Below, one piece after another: positions 17,900 to 26,425 of a stretch of 60,446 bases of DNA; position 1 is the first letter of the stretch, and every line of letters begins with the position of its first letter. Below the pieces are notes generated by a model. That model was not told the DNA's origin and did not search any database. It worked only from the letters and a program-made list of their open reading frames with translations. This DNA is from CANKJK01 sp964400405 (GTDB lineage: Bacteria; Acidobacteriota; Vicinamibacteria; Vicinamibacterales; UBA2999): the NCBI GenBank assembly GCA_964400405.1, contig CAYNUO010000012.1:1-60446 (forward strand). The letters are read 5' to 3'. The position numbers were made by a program, and so were the translations under genes.

Positions 17900-18310
17900 C
17901 TACTGGGGTGCACCGGTCCCTGAGGTGCCGGCGAACAGGCGCCGGCCGTCGGGGAGCGTGACCGTGTTGGCGTTCGCGGTCGGGCTGCCGTCCTTGGCGC
18001 GCCAGCCCGTGACGGTGACTTCGGTGCCGACGGGCAGATCCTTCGGCCGCCACCCCCGCCGGTACAGCGCCTGGGGCAGTCCGAACTCGCACGCCCAGTT
18101 CGTCACCTTGCCGTCGGCGTCCTTGACGTCGATGTAGAGCCACGAATGCGGATTGATCCACTTCATCATCGTGACCGTGCCCTTCAGGGTCACCGGCTTG
18201 TTCACGTCGAACTCGGCGGCGAACGAGTGGTGGGCAAGCGGGGCCATGCTCCCCGGCACAAGGCAGGCGAGCGCCACAAACGCTGGCAGGATCGCGCGTC
18301 GAATCGTCAT
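17900..18310 (-). CDS. secreted DUF6152 family protein
   Basis: A 136-residue exported protein. The signal peptide ends near APLAHHSFAAEFD, and the HHSFA motif at the mature N-terminus is the hallmark of the family. A small beta-barrel-like domain follows, with strands VTLKGTVTMMKWINPHSWLYIDV and GTEVTVTGWRAKDGSP. An OB-like metal- or ligand-binding fold is inferred. In Acidobacteria this family commonly sits beside RGRWEGET-type proteins, and two of these lie 3 kb away. Transcribed divergently from the DUF6644-like gene at 18414. Confidence 0.82.
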   Translation of the reverse strand: MTIRRAILPAFVALACLVPGSMAPLAHHSFAAEFDVNKPVTLKGTVTMMKWINPHSWLYIDVKDADGKVTNWACEFGLPQALYRRGWRPKDLPVGTEVTVTGWRAKDGSPTANANTVTLPDGRRLFAGTSGTGAPQ

Positions 18311-18413
18311 TTCAGCTCCCGGGCTCGTAAACGGCCGGCGCTACACTAGCCCCGGCCACGGCGACTTGCAATTACCCCTTGGGGTGAGGCGCGAGGCTGG
18401 ACGGCGTGCTTAT

Positions 18414-18920
18414 ATGCACCCGCCCGTGCTCCTTCATCTCTTCGAAGCCGCCCAGGAACTGCCGGTCAGCATCGCCATTCGCGAGTCGCTCTGGGTGTAC
18501 CCCGTGATCGAAACCGCGCACGTGCTCGGCCTGTGCCTGTTCCTCGGGCTGGTCGTCATGATGGACCTGCGGCTGGTCAGCGCGACGATGCGGACAACGC
18601 CGGTGACGGAAGTCCAGCAGCGGCTGTTTCCGTGGCAGATGGCGGGGCTGGCCGTGATGGTCAGCAGCGGCCTGCTCCTCGTGCTGTCCGAACCGCTGCG
18701 GTTCTACGGCAACCCCTTCTTTCAGGCGAAGGTGGTCCTGCTGGTCCTCGCCGTGGTCAACGCGGCGGCCTTCCATCTGACGGTCTACACGCGCGTCGCG
18801 GAGTGGGACGTGCGGCCGGTGCCGCCGATGGGGGCGCGGATGGCGGGCGCGTGCTCGCTTCTGCTCTGGGCCGGGGTCGTGACCGCGGGCCGCATGATTG
18901 CCTACAACTGGTTCAAGTGA
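18414..18920 (+). CDS. DUF6644-like four-helix membrane protein (first paralog)
   Basis: A 168-residue integral membrane protein with four hydrophobic segments (about 30-52, 68-88, 95-118 and 138-158). The conserved N-terminal pattern IRESLWVYPVIETAHVLGL contains a His in the first helix. The residue pattern resembles small four-helix cytochrome-like proteins, but haem ligation is not shown. The second paralog starts 6 nt after its stop and shares the SLWxxPVIETxHxL and LSExxxxYxNPxF motifs, so this is a tandem duplication. The ATG at 18414 sits within a TATATG; GTG 18426 is an alternative start. Confidence 0.72.
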   Translation: MHPPVLLHLFEAAQELPVSIAIRESLWVYPVIETAHVLGLCLFLGLVVMMDLRLVSATMRTTPVTEVQQRLFPWQMAGLAVMVSSGLLLVLSEPLRFYGNPFFQAKVVLLVLAVVNAAAFHLTVYTRVAEWDVRPVPPMGARMAGACSLLLWAGVVTAGRMIAYNWFK

Positions 18921-18926
18921 CGACGG

Positions 18927-19400
18927 ATGCTGCGCCCCTTCTTTGAGTTCTGCGAGGCGTCCGCCGTGGGGACGGCCATCCGTGATTCGCTGTGGCTCTT
19001 CCCGGTGATCGAGACGGTGCATCTGCTGGCGCTGGCCCTGATCGGCGGCGCCGTGCTCATCGTCGACCTCCGGCTGCTGGGTCAGGGGCTTCGGCGTCTG
19101 CCGGTCGCGGAGGTCTCGCAGCAGGCCCAGCCGTGGTTCGTCGGCAGCCTCGTCGTCATCGTCGCGAGCGGCATTCTGCTGTTCCTGTCGGAGGCCACGA
19201 AGTGCTACGAGAACCCGGCGTTCTGGACCAAGATGGCGTTCCTCGCCGGCGCGGTCGCCTTCGCGCTGACGCTGCGCCACCCGCGCGCGCTGGCCGCGAT
19301 GAGCCCGGAGCAGGGAAACCGTGGTCGCGTGCTGGCCGTCGTCTCACTGGTGCTGTGGTCCGGCGTGGGCCTGGGCGGACGCTTCATCGGGTTCTACTGA
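18927..19400 (+). CDS. DUF6644-like four-helix membrane protein (second paralog)
   Basis: A 157-residue integral membrane protein with four hydrophobic segments, homologous to the preceding gene. It shares IRDSLWLFPVIETVHLLAL, the LLFLSEATKCYENPAFWTKM block and a final LWSGVGLGGRFIGFY helix. The function is unknown. The stop codon overlaps the next start by one base (TGATG), which implies translational coupling with the exported VOC protein. A membrane partner for an exported enzyme is plausible but unproven. Confidence 0.75.
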   Translation: MLRPFFEFCEASAVGTAIRDSLWLFPVIETVHLLALALIGGAVLIVDLRLLGQGLRRLPVAEVSQQAQPWFVGSLVVIVASGILLFLSEATKCYENPAFWTKMAFLAGAVAFALTLRHPRALAAMSPEQGNRGRVLAVVSLVLWSGVGLGGRFIGFY

Positions 19401-20290
19401 TGGACACACGTTACACGAGGCGCGAGTGGATGGGGCGCGTGGCCGCGGCGGTCGCGGGGGCGGGCCTGCTGCCGTCGGTGCGGGCCCAGGCGCTCTTCCC
19501 GTGGGCGCCGCTCATTGATCACGTGCAGATCAATTCCGATAACGTGCGGCTGTCGACCGAGTTCTACCAGCGCGTGCTCGGCCTGCGCCTGCTGCGCACC
19601 GGTCCCCCGAACACGCCGGACTGCTGTCCCGACGAGTCGGCCTTCTTCGGCGTGGGCGACCGGCTGGTGCTGGCGATTCGCAAGCGGGCGGGGCGCAATC
19701 TCGATCACTACAGCCTGCTGCTGAACGGGCTCGACCAGCGCGCCTTTGCCGCGCAGTTGACGGACCGTGGCGGCAGCCTCGCCACGCACGACCTTCCCGG
19801 CGCCTACGTCCGCGACCCCGACGGCGTGCTCGTGCAGTTGATGACCCAGCCGGGTCCGGCCGGGCCAAAGCCGCCCGACGGGCCGGCGCCGGCGGCGTCA
19901 GTCCCGGGGGCGATGCAGTTCGACTGGGCACCGCTCATCGACCACGTGCAGGTCAGCTCCGAGGACGTGCGCCGGGCGACGGCCTACTACCGTGACGTGC
20001 TCGGGCTGCAACTGCTGAGGGTGGGCCCTCCGAATGATCGCAACTGCTGTCCCGACGAGTCGGCCTTCTTCGGTGTCGGCACGCGCCTCGTGCTGGCGAT
20101 CCGGAAGCAGTCGCCCGGGCGAACGCTCGACCACTACGCCCTGCTGATGCGGAACTTCAATCGGGACGCGGTCACGAAGGAACTGGCGGCGCGGGGAGTC
20201 ACGGCGAAGCAGTCGCCGGAAACGGGCTTCTATGTGGAAGACCCGGACGGCATCAAGGTCCAGCTCATGGGAGCGCCGGGACCGGCATGA
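19400..20290 (+). CDS. Tat-exported protein with two tandem VOC domains
   Basis: A 296-residue protein. The N-terminus has a twin-arginine pattern (TRREWMGR) and a hydrophobic stretch to VRAQ, so Tat export is likely. Two vicinal-oxygen-chelate (glyoxalase-like) domains follow, at about 32-150 and 173-293. Each starts APLIDHVQ and carries CCPDESAFFGVG, an RLVLAIRK strand, a LDHY His and an ExxG-like end DPDGxxVQLM where Gln replaces the usual Glu ligand. The repeats are about 60% alike, so the duplication is internal. The ATG at 19400 overlaps the previous stop. The substrate is unknown. Confidence 0.8.
   Translation: MDTRYTRREWMGRVAAAVAGAGLLPSVRAQALFPWAPLIDHVQINSDNVRLSTEFYQRVLGLRLLRTGPPNTPDCCPDESAFFGVGDRLVLAIRKRAGRNLDHYSLLLNGLDQRAFAAQLTDRGGSLATHDLPGAYVRDPDGVLVQLMTQPGPAGPKPPDGPAPAASVPGAMQFDWAPLIDHVQVSSEDVRRATAYYRDVLGLQLLRVGPPNDRNCCPDESAFFGVGTRLVLAIRKQSPGRTLDHYALLMRNFNRDAVTKELAARGVTAKQSPETGFYVEDPDGIKVQLMGAPGPA
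19620..19650 (+). repeat. 31-nt direct repeat, copy 1, in the VOC domains
   Basis: The stretch coding for the CCPDESAFFG motif of the first VOC domain is identical over 31 nt to 20043-20073 in the second domain. It reflects the internal duplication. Confidence 0.75.
20043..20073 (+). repeat. 31-nt direct repeat, copy 2, in the VOC domains
   Basis: Second copy of the 31-nt match at 19620-19650. The surrounding codons have diverged, so this segment is the best-conserved part of the duplication. Confidence 0.75.
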
Positions 20291-20324
20291 ACACGGGTTG
20301 TGATCGGAACACTGGAGCAGACGA

Positions 20325-21434
20325 ATGACACGACGTTCACGGATGGTCGGCGTGCTGGTGGTGATGGCGTGTGTGGCTGGGACGGCGGTCGTGACGCGCG
20401 GTCAGCAGACGGCCGTCGGAGCGCGCGCTGCCGCGGCGCAGGGGGGTGGGGGCGGCGTCCAGGCACTGGTGGTCGACGCTGCCGAGTCGGCGAGGCGAGG
20501 GTACAAGAAGCCCAACGACGGGCCGCAGACCGTCGCCGAGTACGAGAGCCTGTTCAAGTCGATCTCCAACTGGGGACGCTGGGGCAAGGACGACCAGCTC
20601 GGGGCGTTGAATCTGATCACGGACGCCAAGCGCAAACAGGCGGCCACCCTGGTGAAGACCGGCATTGCCGTGTCGATGGCGCATGCGCTGGTGATGGAGA
20701 CCACGGCAGACATGCCCGCGCCGTTCGAGTTGAGCGGAGGCGGCAGCACGTTCAAGTACAGCTTCCACAGCACCACCCACAGCCACCTCGACGCCATCTG
20801 TCAGTTCGACTACAAGGGGCAGCTCTTCAACGGCTGGCAGATCAAGGACACGAAATCCTCCAAGGGCTGCACCACGCTCCACGTCGACGCGCTCAAGAAC
20901 GGCCTGACGACGCGGGGCGTGCTGATCGACATCCCCCGCCTGCGCGGGGTCAAGTACCTCGAGCCCGGAACGCCCGTGTACCCCGATGAAATCGAGGCAT
21001 GGGAAAAGAAGGCAGGCGTGAAGATCGGCCCGGGCGACGCGATCTTCCTGCGGACGGGCCGATGGGTGCGCCGGGCGGAGAAGGGCCCCTGGCAGTTGTT
21101 CCCGGCACCGCCCGGAGAGGGGGAAGCCGGGTATCACGTCTCGTGTCCGGCGTGGTTCAAGAAGCGCGACGTCGCCATCGTTGGTGCCGACGTGTCCAAT
21201 GACGTGGCGCCGCACGTGGAAGTGGCCGGAGAAGTGCTCAGCCTCACGCGCGGGATGCCCGTGCACTCGCTGACCATCGCCGCCCTCGGCGGGATCATCG
21301 TCGACGCCCTCGACCTGGAGGCGGTGGCCGAGACGGCCGCGAAGCTGAATCGGTGGGAGTTCATGCTGGTCGGTGCTCCTCCGCGCGTGACCGGGGCGAC
21401 CGGCAGCCTGATCAATCTGACAGCGATCTTCTGA
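20325..21434 (+). CDS. secreted cyclase family protein (kynurenine-formamidase-like)
   Basis: A 369-residue exported hydrolase of the cyclase family (PF04199), which includes bacterial kynurenine formamidase and isatin hydrolase. The signal peptide ends near VTRGQQ. The family metal site HxGTHxD appears as a THSHLDA block near residue 150 (S replacing G in places). WGRWGKDDQLGALN near 82 and the IGPGDAIFLRTGRW block near 235 are further family hallmarks. A GGAG site lies upstream of ATG 20325. Like its neighbours it is exported, which is unusual for formamidases. The substrate is probably an amide or lactone; it is not identified. Confidence 0.82.
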   Translation: MTRRSRMVGVLVVMACVAGTAVVTRGQQTAVGARAAAAQGGGGGVQALVVDAAESARRGYKKPNDGPQTVAEYESLFKSISNWGRWGKDDQLGALNLITDAKRKQAATLVKTGIAVSMAHALVMETTADMPAPFELSGGGSTFKYSFHSTTHSHLDAICQFDYKGQLFNGWQIKDTKSSKGCTTLHVDALKNGLTTRGVLIDIPRLRGVKYLEPGTPVYPDEIEAWEKKAGVKIGPGDAIFLRTGRWVRRAEKGPWQLFPAPPGEGEAGYHVSCPAWFKKRDVAIVGADVSNDVAPHVEVAGEVLSLTRGMPVHSLTIAALGGIIVDALDLEAVAETAAKLNRWEFMLVGAPPRVTGATGSLINLTAIF

Positions 21435-21460
21435 CCTCCGGACGGACAGGCTCGACTGAC

Positions 21461-22270
21461 ATGGCTGAACGCGGACCGATGCTGAAGTGGACGATCGCCC
21501 TGTGTGCGGCGGTGACGATTGGGACGGGCGCGGCGACGCTCGCCCAGCAGGCACCGCTCTACCGGGCACCCCGAAACGCGGACAAGCTTCCCGACCTGCA
21601 GGGCATCTGGCAGGTGCTCAACTCGGCCGAGTACGACCTGCTCGACCACGGAGCGTCGCTCGAGACGCCGGCAGGCCGTTCGGTCGTCGAAGGGAACGAA
21701 ATCCCGTACCGCCCTGACGCGCTGGCGCAGCGGCGCGAGAACTTCGCGAAGCGGGCGACCGCCGACCCCAACCGGACATGCTCGTTCCCCGGTGTCCCCC
21801 GCATCACGTACATGCCGTATCCCTTCAAGATCGTGCAGAGCAAGGGGCTGACGATGTTTCTCTACGAGTTCGGGCACCACACCCGGCTCGTCTATACGGA
21901 CGGGACACCGTTCAACGCGGACATCCCCGCCTGGATGGGCGACTCGCGCGGACGATGGGAGGGTGAGACCTTCGTCGTCGAGAGCCGTAACTTCAACGCG
22001 GATACGTGGTTCGACAGGGTGGGGGACTTCCACAGCGATGCCCTTCACGTCGTCGAGCGCTTCACCAGAACCGGCCCCGACCACCTGCGGTATGACGTGA
22101 CGATCACCGACCCGAAGGTGTTCACGCGTCCCTGGAAGATCTCGATGCCGCTCTACCGCCGCGTCGAACCCGACGCCGGGCTGATCGAGTACGAGTGTTT
22201 CGCGATGCAGGTCTTCGAGGGTGGGCGGTACGACGACATGATCCGGCGACTGGCGCCGGCGGCGCGATGA
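21461..22270 (+). CDS. secreted RGRWEGET-motif protein of unknown function (first paralog)
   Basis: A 269-residue exported protein with a signal peptide ending near TLAQQ. It belongs to a family frequent in Acidobacteria: LPDLQGIW near residue 44, a central hydrophobic strand pair, the DSRGRWEGETFVVES block near 163 and a VTITDPKVFTRPW block near 210. I know no established function. The pattern suggests a lipocalin-like or beta-rich binding protein. ATG 21461 gives a signal peptide. The stop overlaps ATG 22267, but the better start for the next gene is 22294. Its paralog follows directly. Confidence 0.75.
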   Translation: MAERGPMLKWTIALCAAVTIGTGAATLAQQAPLYRAPRNADKLPDLQGIWQVLNSAEYDLLDHGASLETPAGRSVVEGNEIPYRPDALAQRRENFAKRATADPNRTCSFPGVPRITYMPYPFKIVQSKGLTMFLYEFGHHTRLVYTDGTPFNADIPAWMGDSRGRWEGETFVVESRNFNADTWFDRVGDFHSDALHVVERFTRTGPDHLRYDVTITDPKVFTRPWKISMPLYRRVEPDAGLIEYECFAMQVFEGGRYDDMIRRLAPAAR

Positions 22271-22293
22271 ACGCGCACAGGGAGGACGCATAC

Positions 22294-23247
22294 ATGTCAC
22301 GTCGGTGGTCAGGATCCCTGTTCGCGCTGGCGCTCTGGTTACTGCTCGGCGCGCTCGATAGCCAGGCACAACAGCCATCCATGGCTGCCCCGACGGGTCG
22401 GCCTGCCGGCGCCCCGGCGGAAGTCACCCGCGCGTGTCCGATGATTCGTGACTACGCGGCGTTCTATGCGTGCGCCCTGGAGCGCATCAAGGTCTTCAAG
22501 ACGTCTCGACGGACGCGCGACGGGAAGCCGGATCTGAACGGCATCTGGTCGGCGACGCGCATCGCGCAGGACATCGAGGACGTCAAAGCGGGTCAGTACG
22601 GCGCCGGCGGCGCGATGAAGAGCCTCATCGTCGATCCCACCGACGGCAGGATTCCGTATCAGCCGTGGGCGCGGCAACCGCGCAAGGACGGCGAGACCCG
22701 GTGGGTCTCCCCGACCGCGCTGTGCCTGCCCGTCGGCGCCGTGCGGTGGTCGTATTCGCCGGTGTCCGTGACCGGGCACCGCATCATCCAGCAGCCCCGC
22801 GAGATCGTCTTCTCGATGGAACGGCTGCACACCTACCGCATCATTCCGCTCGACACGACGCGCCGCCTGGCGTCCAGCGTGAAGCTCTGGCAGGGTGAGT
22901 CACGGGGCCGCTGGGAAGGAGAGACGCTCGTGATCGAGACGACGAACCTGACCGACAAGGTCTGGTTCGACCACATCGGCACGTTCATGAGCGACGAGAT
23001 CAGGATGGAGGAGCGCCTGTCCTTCGTCGACCAGGACACGCTGCTGTACGTGGCGACCTATACCGACCCGAAGGTGTTCACGCAACCGTGGAAGATCGCG
23101 AAGGCGCTGCTCCGCGCGCCCGCGAAGGGCATGGATGCGCTGGACCTCGAAGACACGACGGTCGAAGGCTGCGACGAAACGATCGAGCACCTGTTCGGTG
23201 CCGGCCAGCGGCCGTTTACCGGGCTGGGCCTGGTCCTGCCGAAGTAG
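22294..23247 (+). CDS. secreted RGRWEGET-motif protein of unknown function (second paralog)
   Basis: A 317-residue exported protein. GGGAGG at 22280-22285 fixes ATG 22294, which opens a signal peptide ending near SQAQQ. An in-frame ATG at 22267 overlaps the previous stop and is less likely. It shares with its upstream neighbour the GKPDLNGIW block (about residue 75), the ESRGRWEGETLVIET block (about 206) and a TYTDPKVFTQPWK block (about 255). The 3' end overlaps the M1 peptidase gene, which converges from the other strand, by 32 nt. Confidence 0.75.
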   Translation: MSRRWSGSLFALALWLLLGALDSQAQQPSMAAPTGRPAGAPAEVTRACPMIRDYAAFYACALERIKVFKTSRRTRDGKPDLNGIWSATRIAQDIEDVKAGQYGAGGAMKSLIVDPTDGRIPYQPWARQPRKDGETRWVSPTALCLPVGAVRWSYSPVSVTGHRIIQQPREIVFSMERLHTYRIIPLDTTRRLASSVKLWQGESRGRWEGETLVIETTNLTDKVWFDHIGTFMSDEIRMEERLSFVDQDTLLYVATYTDPKVFTQPWKIAKALLRAPAKGMDALDLEDTTVEGCDETIEHLFGAGQRPFTGLGLVLPK

Positions 23248-25670
23248 CGGGAGCGGGCCGCACGGACGGCTGGGCGTCGAGCCAGCGCGTGAGCGCGCCC
23301 TGCTGGCGCTGCTGCACGGCGGCGCAGGTCTCGATGCGCTCGAGCGCCCGGGCGAGCGTGCGCGCCGAGGACGGTACGGGATTCGCCGCGAAGAAGTTCT
23401 TCACCATCGCGGCCTCCGCCGCGGAGCAGAATGCGCCGAGCGAGCCCACGGTCCCCGGCATACCCTGATACGGGTCCAGCTTTGACGCGAACCGGCTCCA
23501 GTTCTTCGTGAAGTACGCCCACGCGGCCGGGCGTGTCTCGGTGCGGCCGAGCACTCCGGCGACGAGTGTCGTCACATCCTGCGAGCGGATCTCGTCCGAC
23601 ACGGCGAGTGCGAGATTGCGCTCGGCCAGCGCCTGCCCGGGAAATGCGGTGAGCGCGTAAAGCAGGCGGAGGTGTTCATCGGGGTCGTTCTCCGCGGCCT
23701 TCATGCGCTGCAGATAGCGGTCGTAGAGAGCGGCGTCGCCCGAGAGTGCCGCGATGCGCAGTACGGTGGGTACCAGGCTGCCCGGCACCGCGTTCCGATC
23801 CACGAAGTAGCGCTCGGCGAGGGCCCTGGCCTCGGCCTGCGCGGCGGCGTCACCGCCGCTCACACCGACGAGCGTGAGCAGCGTGGCGCGGCGGCTCAGG
23901 ATCTGGTCGGTATCGCCGGGCTTCGGCGTGGCGCCGAGTGCCGCGAAGGCGGGTCCGAAGGTCTGGCGGATCCACGCGGCGAAGCGGCCACGATCCGATG
24001 GCGCCGCGACGTTGCCGAGGATGTAGCCGAGCCGGCCGGCCACTTCGTCCAGCACGTCGGGAGAGGTCTCGCTCGCGAACGTCGCGGCGACGTCCATGTA
24101 CGCGCCGACGTCGTGGCGGCCCGAGCGCGCCATCCACCACGCGTCACCGGCCAGCCGGAGCCGCTCGACGGCGGAGAGNNNNNNNNNNNNNNNNNNNNNN
24201 NNNNNNNNNNNNNNNNNNNNNNNNNNNNNNNNNNNNNNNNNNNNNNNNNNNNNNNNNNNNNNNNNNNNNNNNNNNNNNTTGCGTGACGAAGCTGGCGATG
24301 ATCCGGTCGACCGGCTTGCCGGTGACGCGCGTCATCTCGCCCCAGAAGTCCTCGCCGGCGGCGTTCTTGAAAGCAAAGCGGGTCAGATAGCTGCTCACGC
24401 CTTTGCGGAAGAGTTCCGGGCCGATGAAGCGCTCCGTCATCCGCAGCACGGCGGCGGTCTTCTCGTAGGCGATGCCGTCGAAGACTTCGTTGATCTCGTC
24501 CGGCGTGCTGACCGGCATGCGGATCGCGCGCGTCGCCTGCTGCGAGTCGGTGGCCAGCGCACCGAGCGTGTCCGCGGCGTCATCAAGCTCGACGTTCCAC
24601 TCGGGCTTCCACGTGGCGGACGGTTTCTTTTCGACCCAGGTCGCGAAGCCCTCGTTCAGCCAGATGTCGTCCCACCACTTCATCGTGACGAGATCCCCGA
24701 ACCACTGGTGCGCGAGCTCATGTCCGATCACGGACGCGATCTCCTTGCGCGTACCGAGGGAGGCGCGCGTCTCGTCCGCGAGCAGGCGCGTCTCCCGGAA
24801 CGTGATGGCGCCGGAGTTCTCCATCGCGCCGGCCGAGAAGTCGGGGATCCCGATGATGTCCAGCTTGCCGAACGGATACCTGATGCCGAAGTAGTCCGTC
24901 AGCACCTTCAGCTGGGCGATGGTCGCGTCGAGCGCGAACGCGGTGAGGGGCAGCTTGTCCGGCGTGGAGCACACACGGACGGGGACGTCGCCCGCGGCGC
25001 CGGACCGGCAGGCGAAGTCGCCGACGAGCAGGGCGACAAGGTAGCTGCTCATGCGCGGCGTGCGCGCGAACGTGACGGTGTGGGTGCCCGCCTGCGGACC
25101 CGGCACGTCCGAGATGACGGCGCCGTTCGAGATGGCCATCGCCGCGGCGGGCGCCGTGACGGACAGATCGAACGTGGCCTTGAAGGCGGGCTCGTCGAAG
25201 CCGGGAAACATCCGGCGGCCATCCGTGGCCTCGAGCTGCGTGACGGCGTACTTCTTTCCGTTCGCAGTGCTCAGATAGAACCCCCGAAGCTGGTCGTTCA
25301 GGATGCCGGTGAAGCGGAGATCGATCGTCGCCCGACCGGCCGCAAACGCTTTCGGTACGCGAAGCGTGGCCGTCTCTGCCTTCGGATCGAGCGTGACCGC
25401 CGCCGTCTGTGTCTGGCCTGCGGATGTGATGGTGGCTGACTGAAATGTAAGTTCAGCCGCGTTGAGGGTAATTGCTGCCGTCCGGGTACGGCTTCGGACG
25501 TCGATGCGGGCGGTCCCGGTGAAGGTATTTGTCGCGAAGTCCGGGGCAAACCAGAGGGTGTAGTGATCCGGCGCGACGTTTGCTGTGAGACGCTGTGCAT
25601 CGAGATGTCCTGACAGGCCGGCCGCCAGGAAGGCTGTGAGCAGCAGGAGAGAACGCACTGGAGCGCGCAT
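23216..25670 (-). CDS. exported M1 family aminopeptidase, interrupted by an assembly gap
   Basis: A zinc aminopeptidase of the M1 family, exported by a signal peptide (MRAPVRSLLLL...LDAQ). The N-terminal part (24279-25670) carries the substrate motif GAMEN near residue 281, the zinc motif HELAH near 317 and the downstream Glu in WLNEGFATW. The part beyond the gap (23216-24178) is the ERAP1-like helical C-terminal domain. The two parts are in different frames across the 100 N, so the gap size is nominal. The ORF also opens at GTG 25676, two codons earlier; I chose ATG 25670. It is divergent from a lipoprotein gene. Roughly 800 residues are expected, normal for the family. Confidence 0.9.
24179..24278. 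other. assembly gap of 100 N within the M1 aminopeptidase
   Basis: The round length and the frame change across it show a placeholder. An unknown number of codons is missing between the catalytic and C-terminal regions. Confidence 0.95.
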
Positions 25671-25676
25671 GGGCAC

Positions 25677-25682
25677 ACGTTA
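25677..25682 (-). promoter_or_regulatory. -10-like TAACGT placed for a leaderless transcript of the M1 peptidase
   Basis: On the minus strand TAACGT ends exactly 6 nt before ATG 25670. The divergent lipoprotein gene begins at 25727, so the two promoters share about 50 bp. Confidence 0.4.
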
Positions 25683-25726
25683 ACAGCCGTTATGGGCGTG
25701 TGACAATGCCGCGCGGAGGAGAGCAC

Positions 25727-26392
25727 ATGAAGGTCGCAGGATGGTGTGGGCTGGTCGGAATCGTGGCGTCGATCGCGTGCGGAGGGACGCCACAGGGCAC
25801 GGCCGGTGAGGGTGCGCCGGGCGCGTCTACCGGGACCGGAATTGGTCAGACGGCCTCGGCGCCGGCGCCGGTGCAGGTGACCGTGCCTGCGGGCACGGCG
25901 CTCTCTATCAAGCTCGCCTCGACGGTGACGACCGAGACGGCGAAGGACGGTGATGCCGTCGAGGGCACCGTGGCCAGGGATGTGTCGGTCGATGGCCGCG
26001 TGGTCATTCCGGCCGGCGCCGTGGTCACGGGAGCCGTGACCGAGGCCGTCAGGCCGGGCCGCGTGAAGGGGCGCGCACGACTGGCGGTTCGCTTCACATC
26101 GGTGACGCTCGGGTCCGATCGTCAGACGATTGCCAGCAGCGCGGTGGTCCGCGAAGGCCAGGCGACCAAGGGTGAGGACGCGAAGAAGGTCGGCATCGGC
26201 GCGGGCGCCGGAGCCGTCGTCGGTGCGATTCTCGGCGGCGGAAAGGGTGCGGCGAAGGGCGCGGCGGTCGGCGCTGCCGGAGGCACCGGCGTGGTGCTGG
26301 CGACGCGCGGCGAGGACGTGGCGATCGCGAAGGGCGAGCCGGTCAGCACCGCGCTGACGGCGCCGATCACAGTCACCGTCGCCGGACGGTAG
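25727..26392 (+). CDS. putative lipoprotein with glycine-rich region
   Basis: A 221-residue exported protein, probably a lipoprotein because a Cys follows the hydrophobic stretch (IVASIAC, near residue 18), although the lipobox is not ideal. A beta-rich domain (about 45-150, with VPAGTALSIKLAS and VIPAGAVVTGAVTE) resembles SpoIID/TrbI- or SAF-like small barrels seen in surface proteins. A Gly/Ala-rich segment follows (about 155-190) that may form glycine-zipper membrane helices. GGAGGA at 25715-25720 fixes ATG 25727. Function not identified. Confidence 0.7.
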   Translation: MKVAGWCGLVGIVASIACGGTPQGTAGEGAPGASTGTGIGQTASAPAPVQVTVPAGTALSIKLASTVTTETAKDGDAVEGTVARDVSVDGRVVIPAGAVVTGAVTEAVRPGRVKGRARLAVRFTSVTLGSDRQTIASSAVVREGQATKGEDAKKVGIGAGAGAVVGAILGGGKGAAKGAAVGAAGGTGVVLATRGEDVAIAKGEPVSTALTAPITVTVAGR

Positions 26393-26425
26393 CTGCGCGC
26401 CGGAAGGCGGCGACGCGGGCCGCGG

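Noticed and set aside
18375..18386. ACCCC-TT-GGGGT inverted repeat between divergent DUF6152 and DUF6644-like genes as an operator.
   Set aside because: The 5-bp arms with a 2-nt loop are too short to call in GC-rich DNA without a second copy elsewhere.
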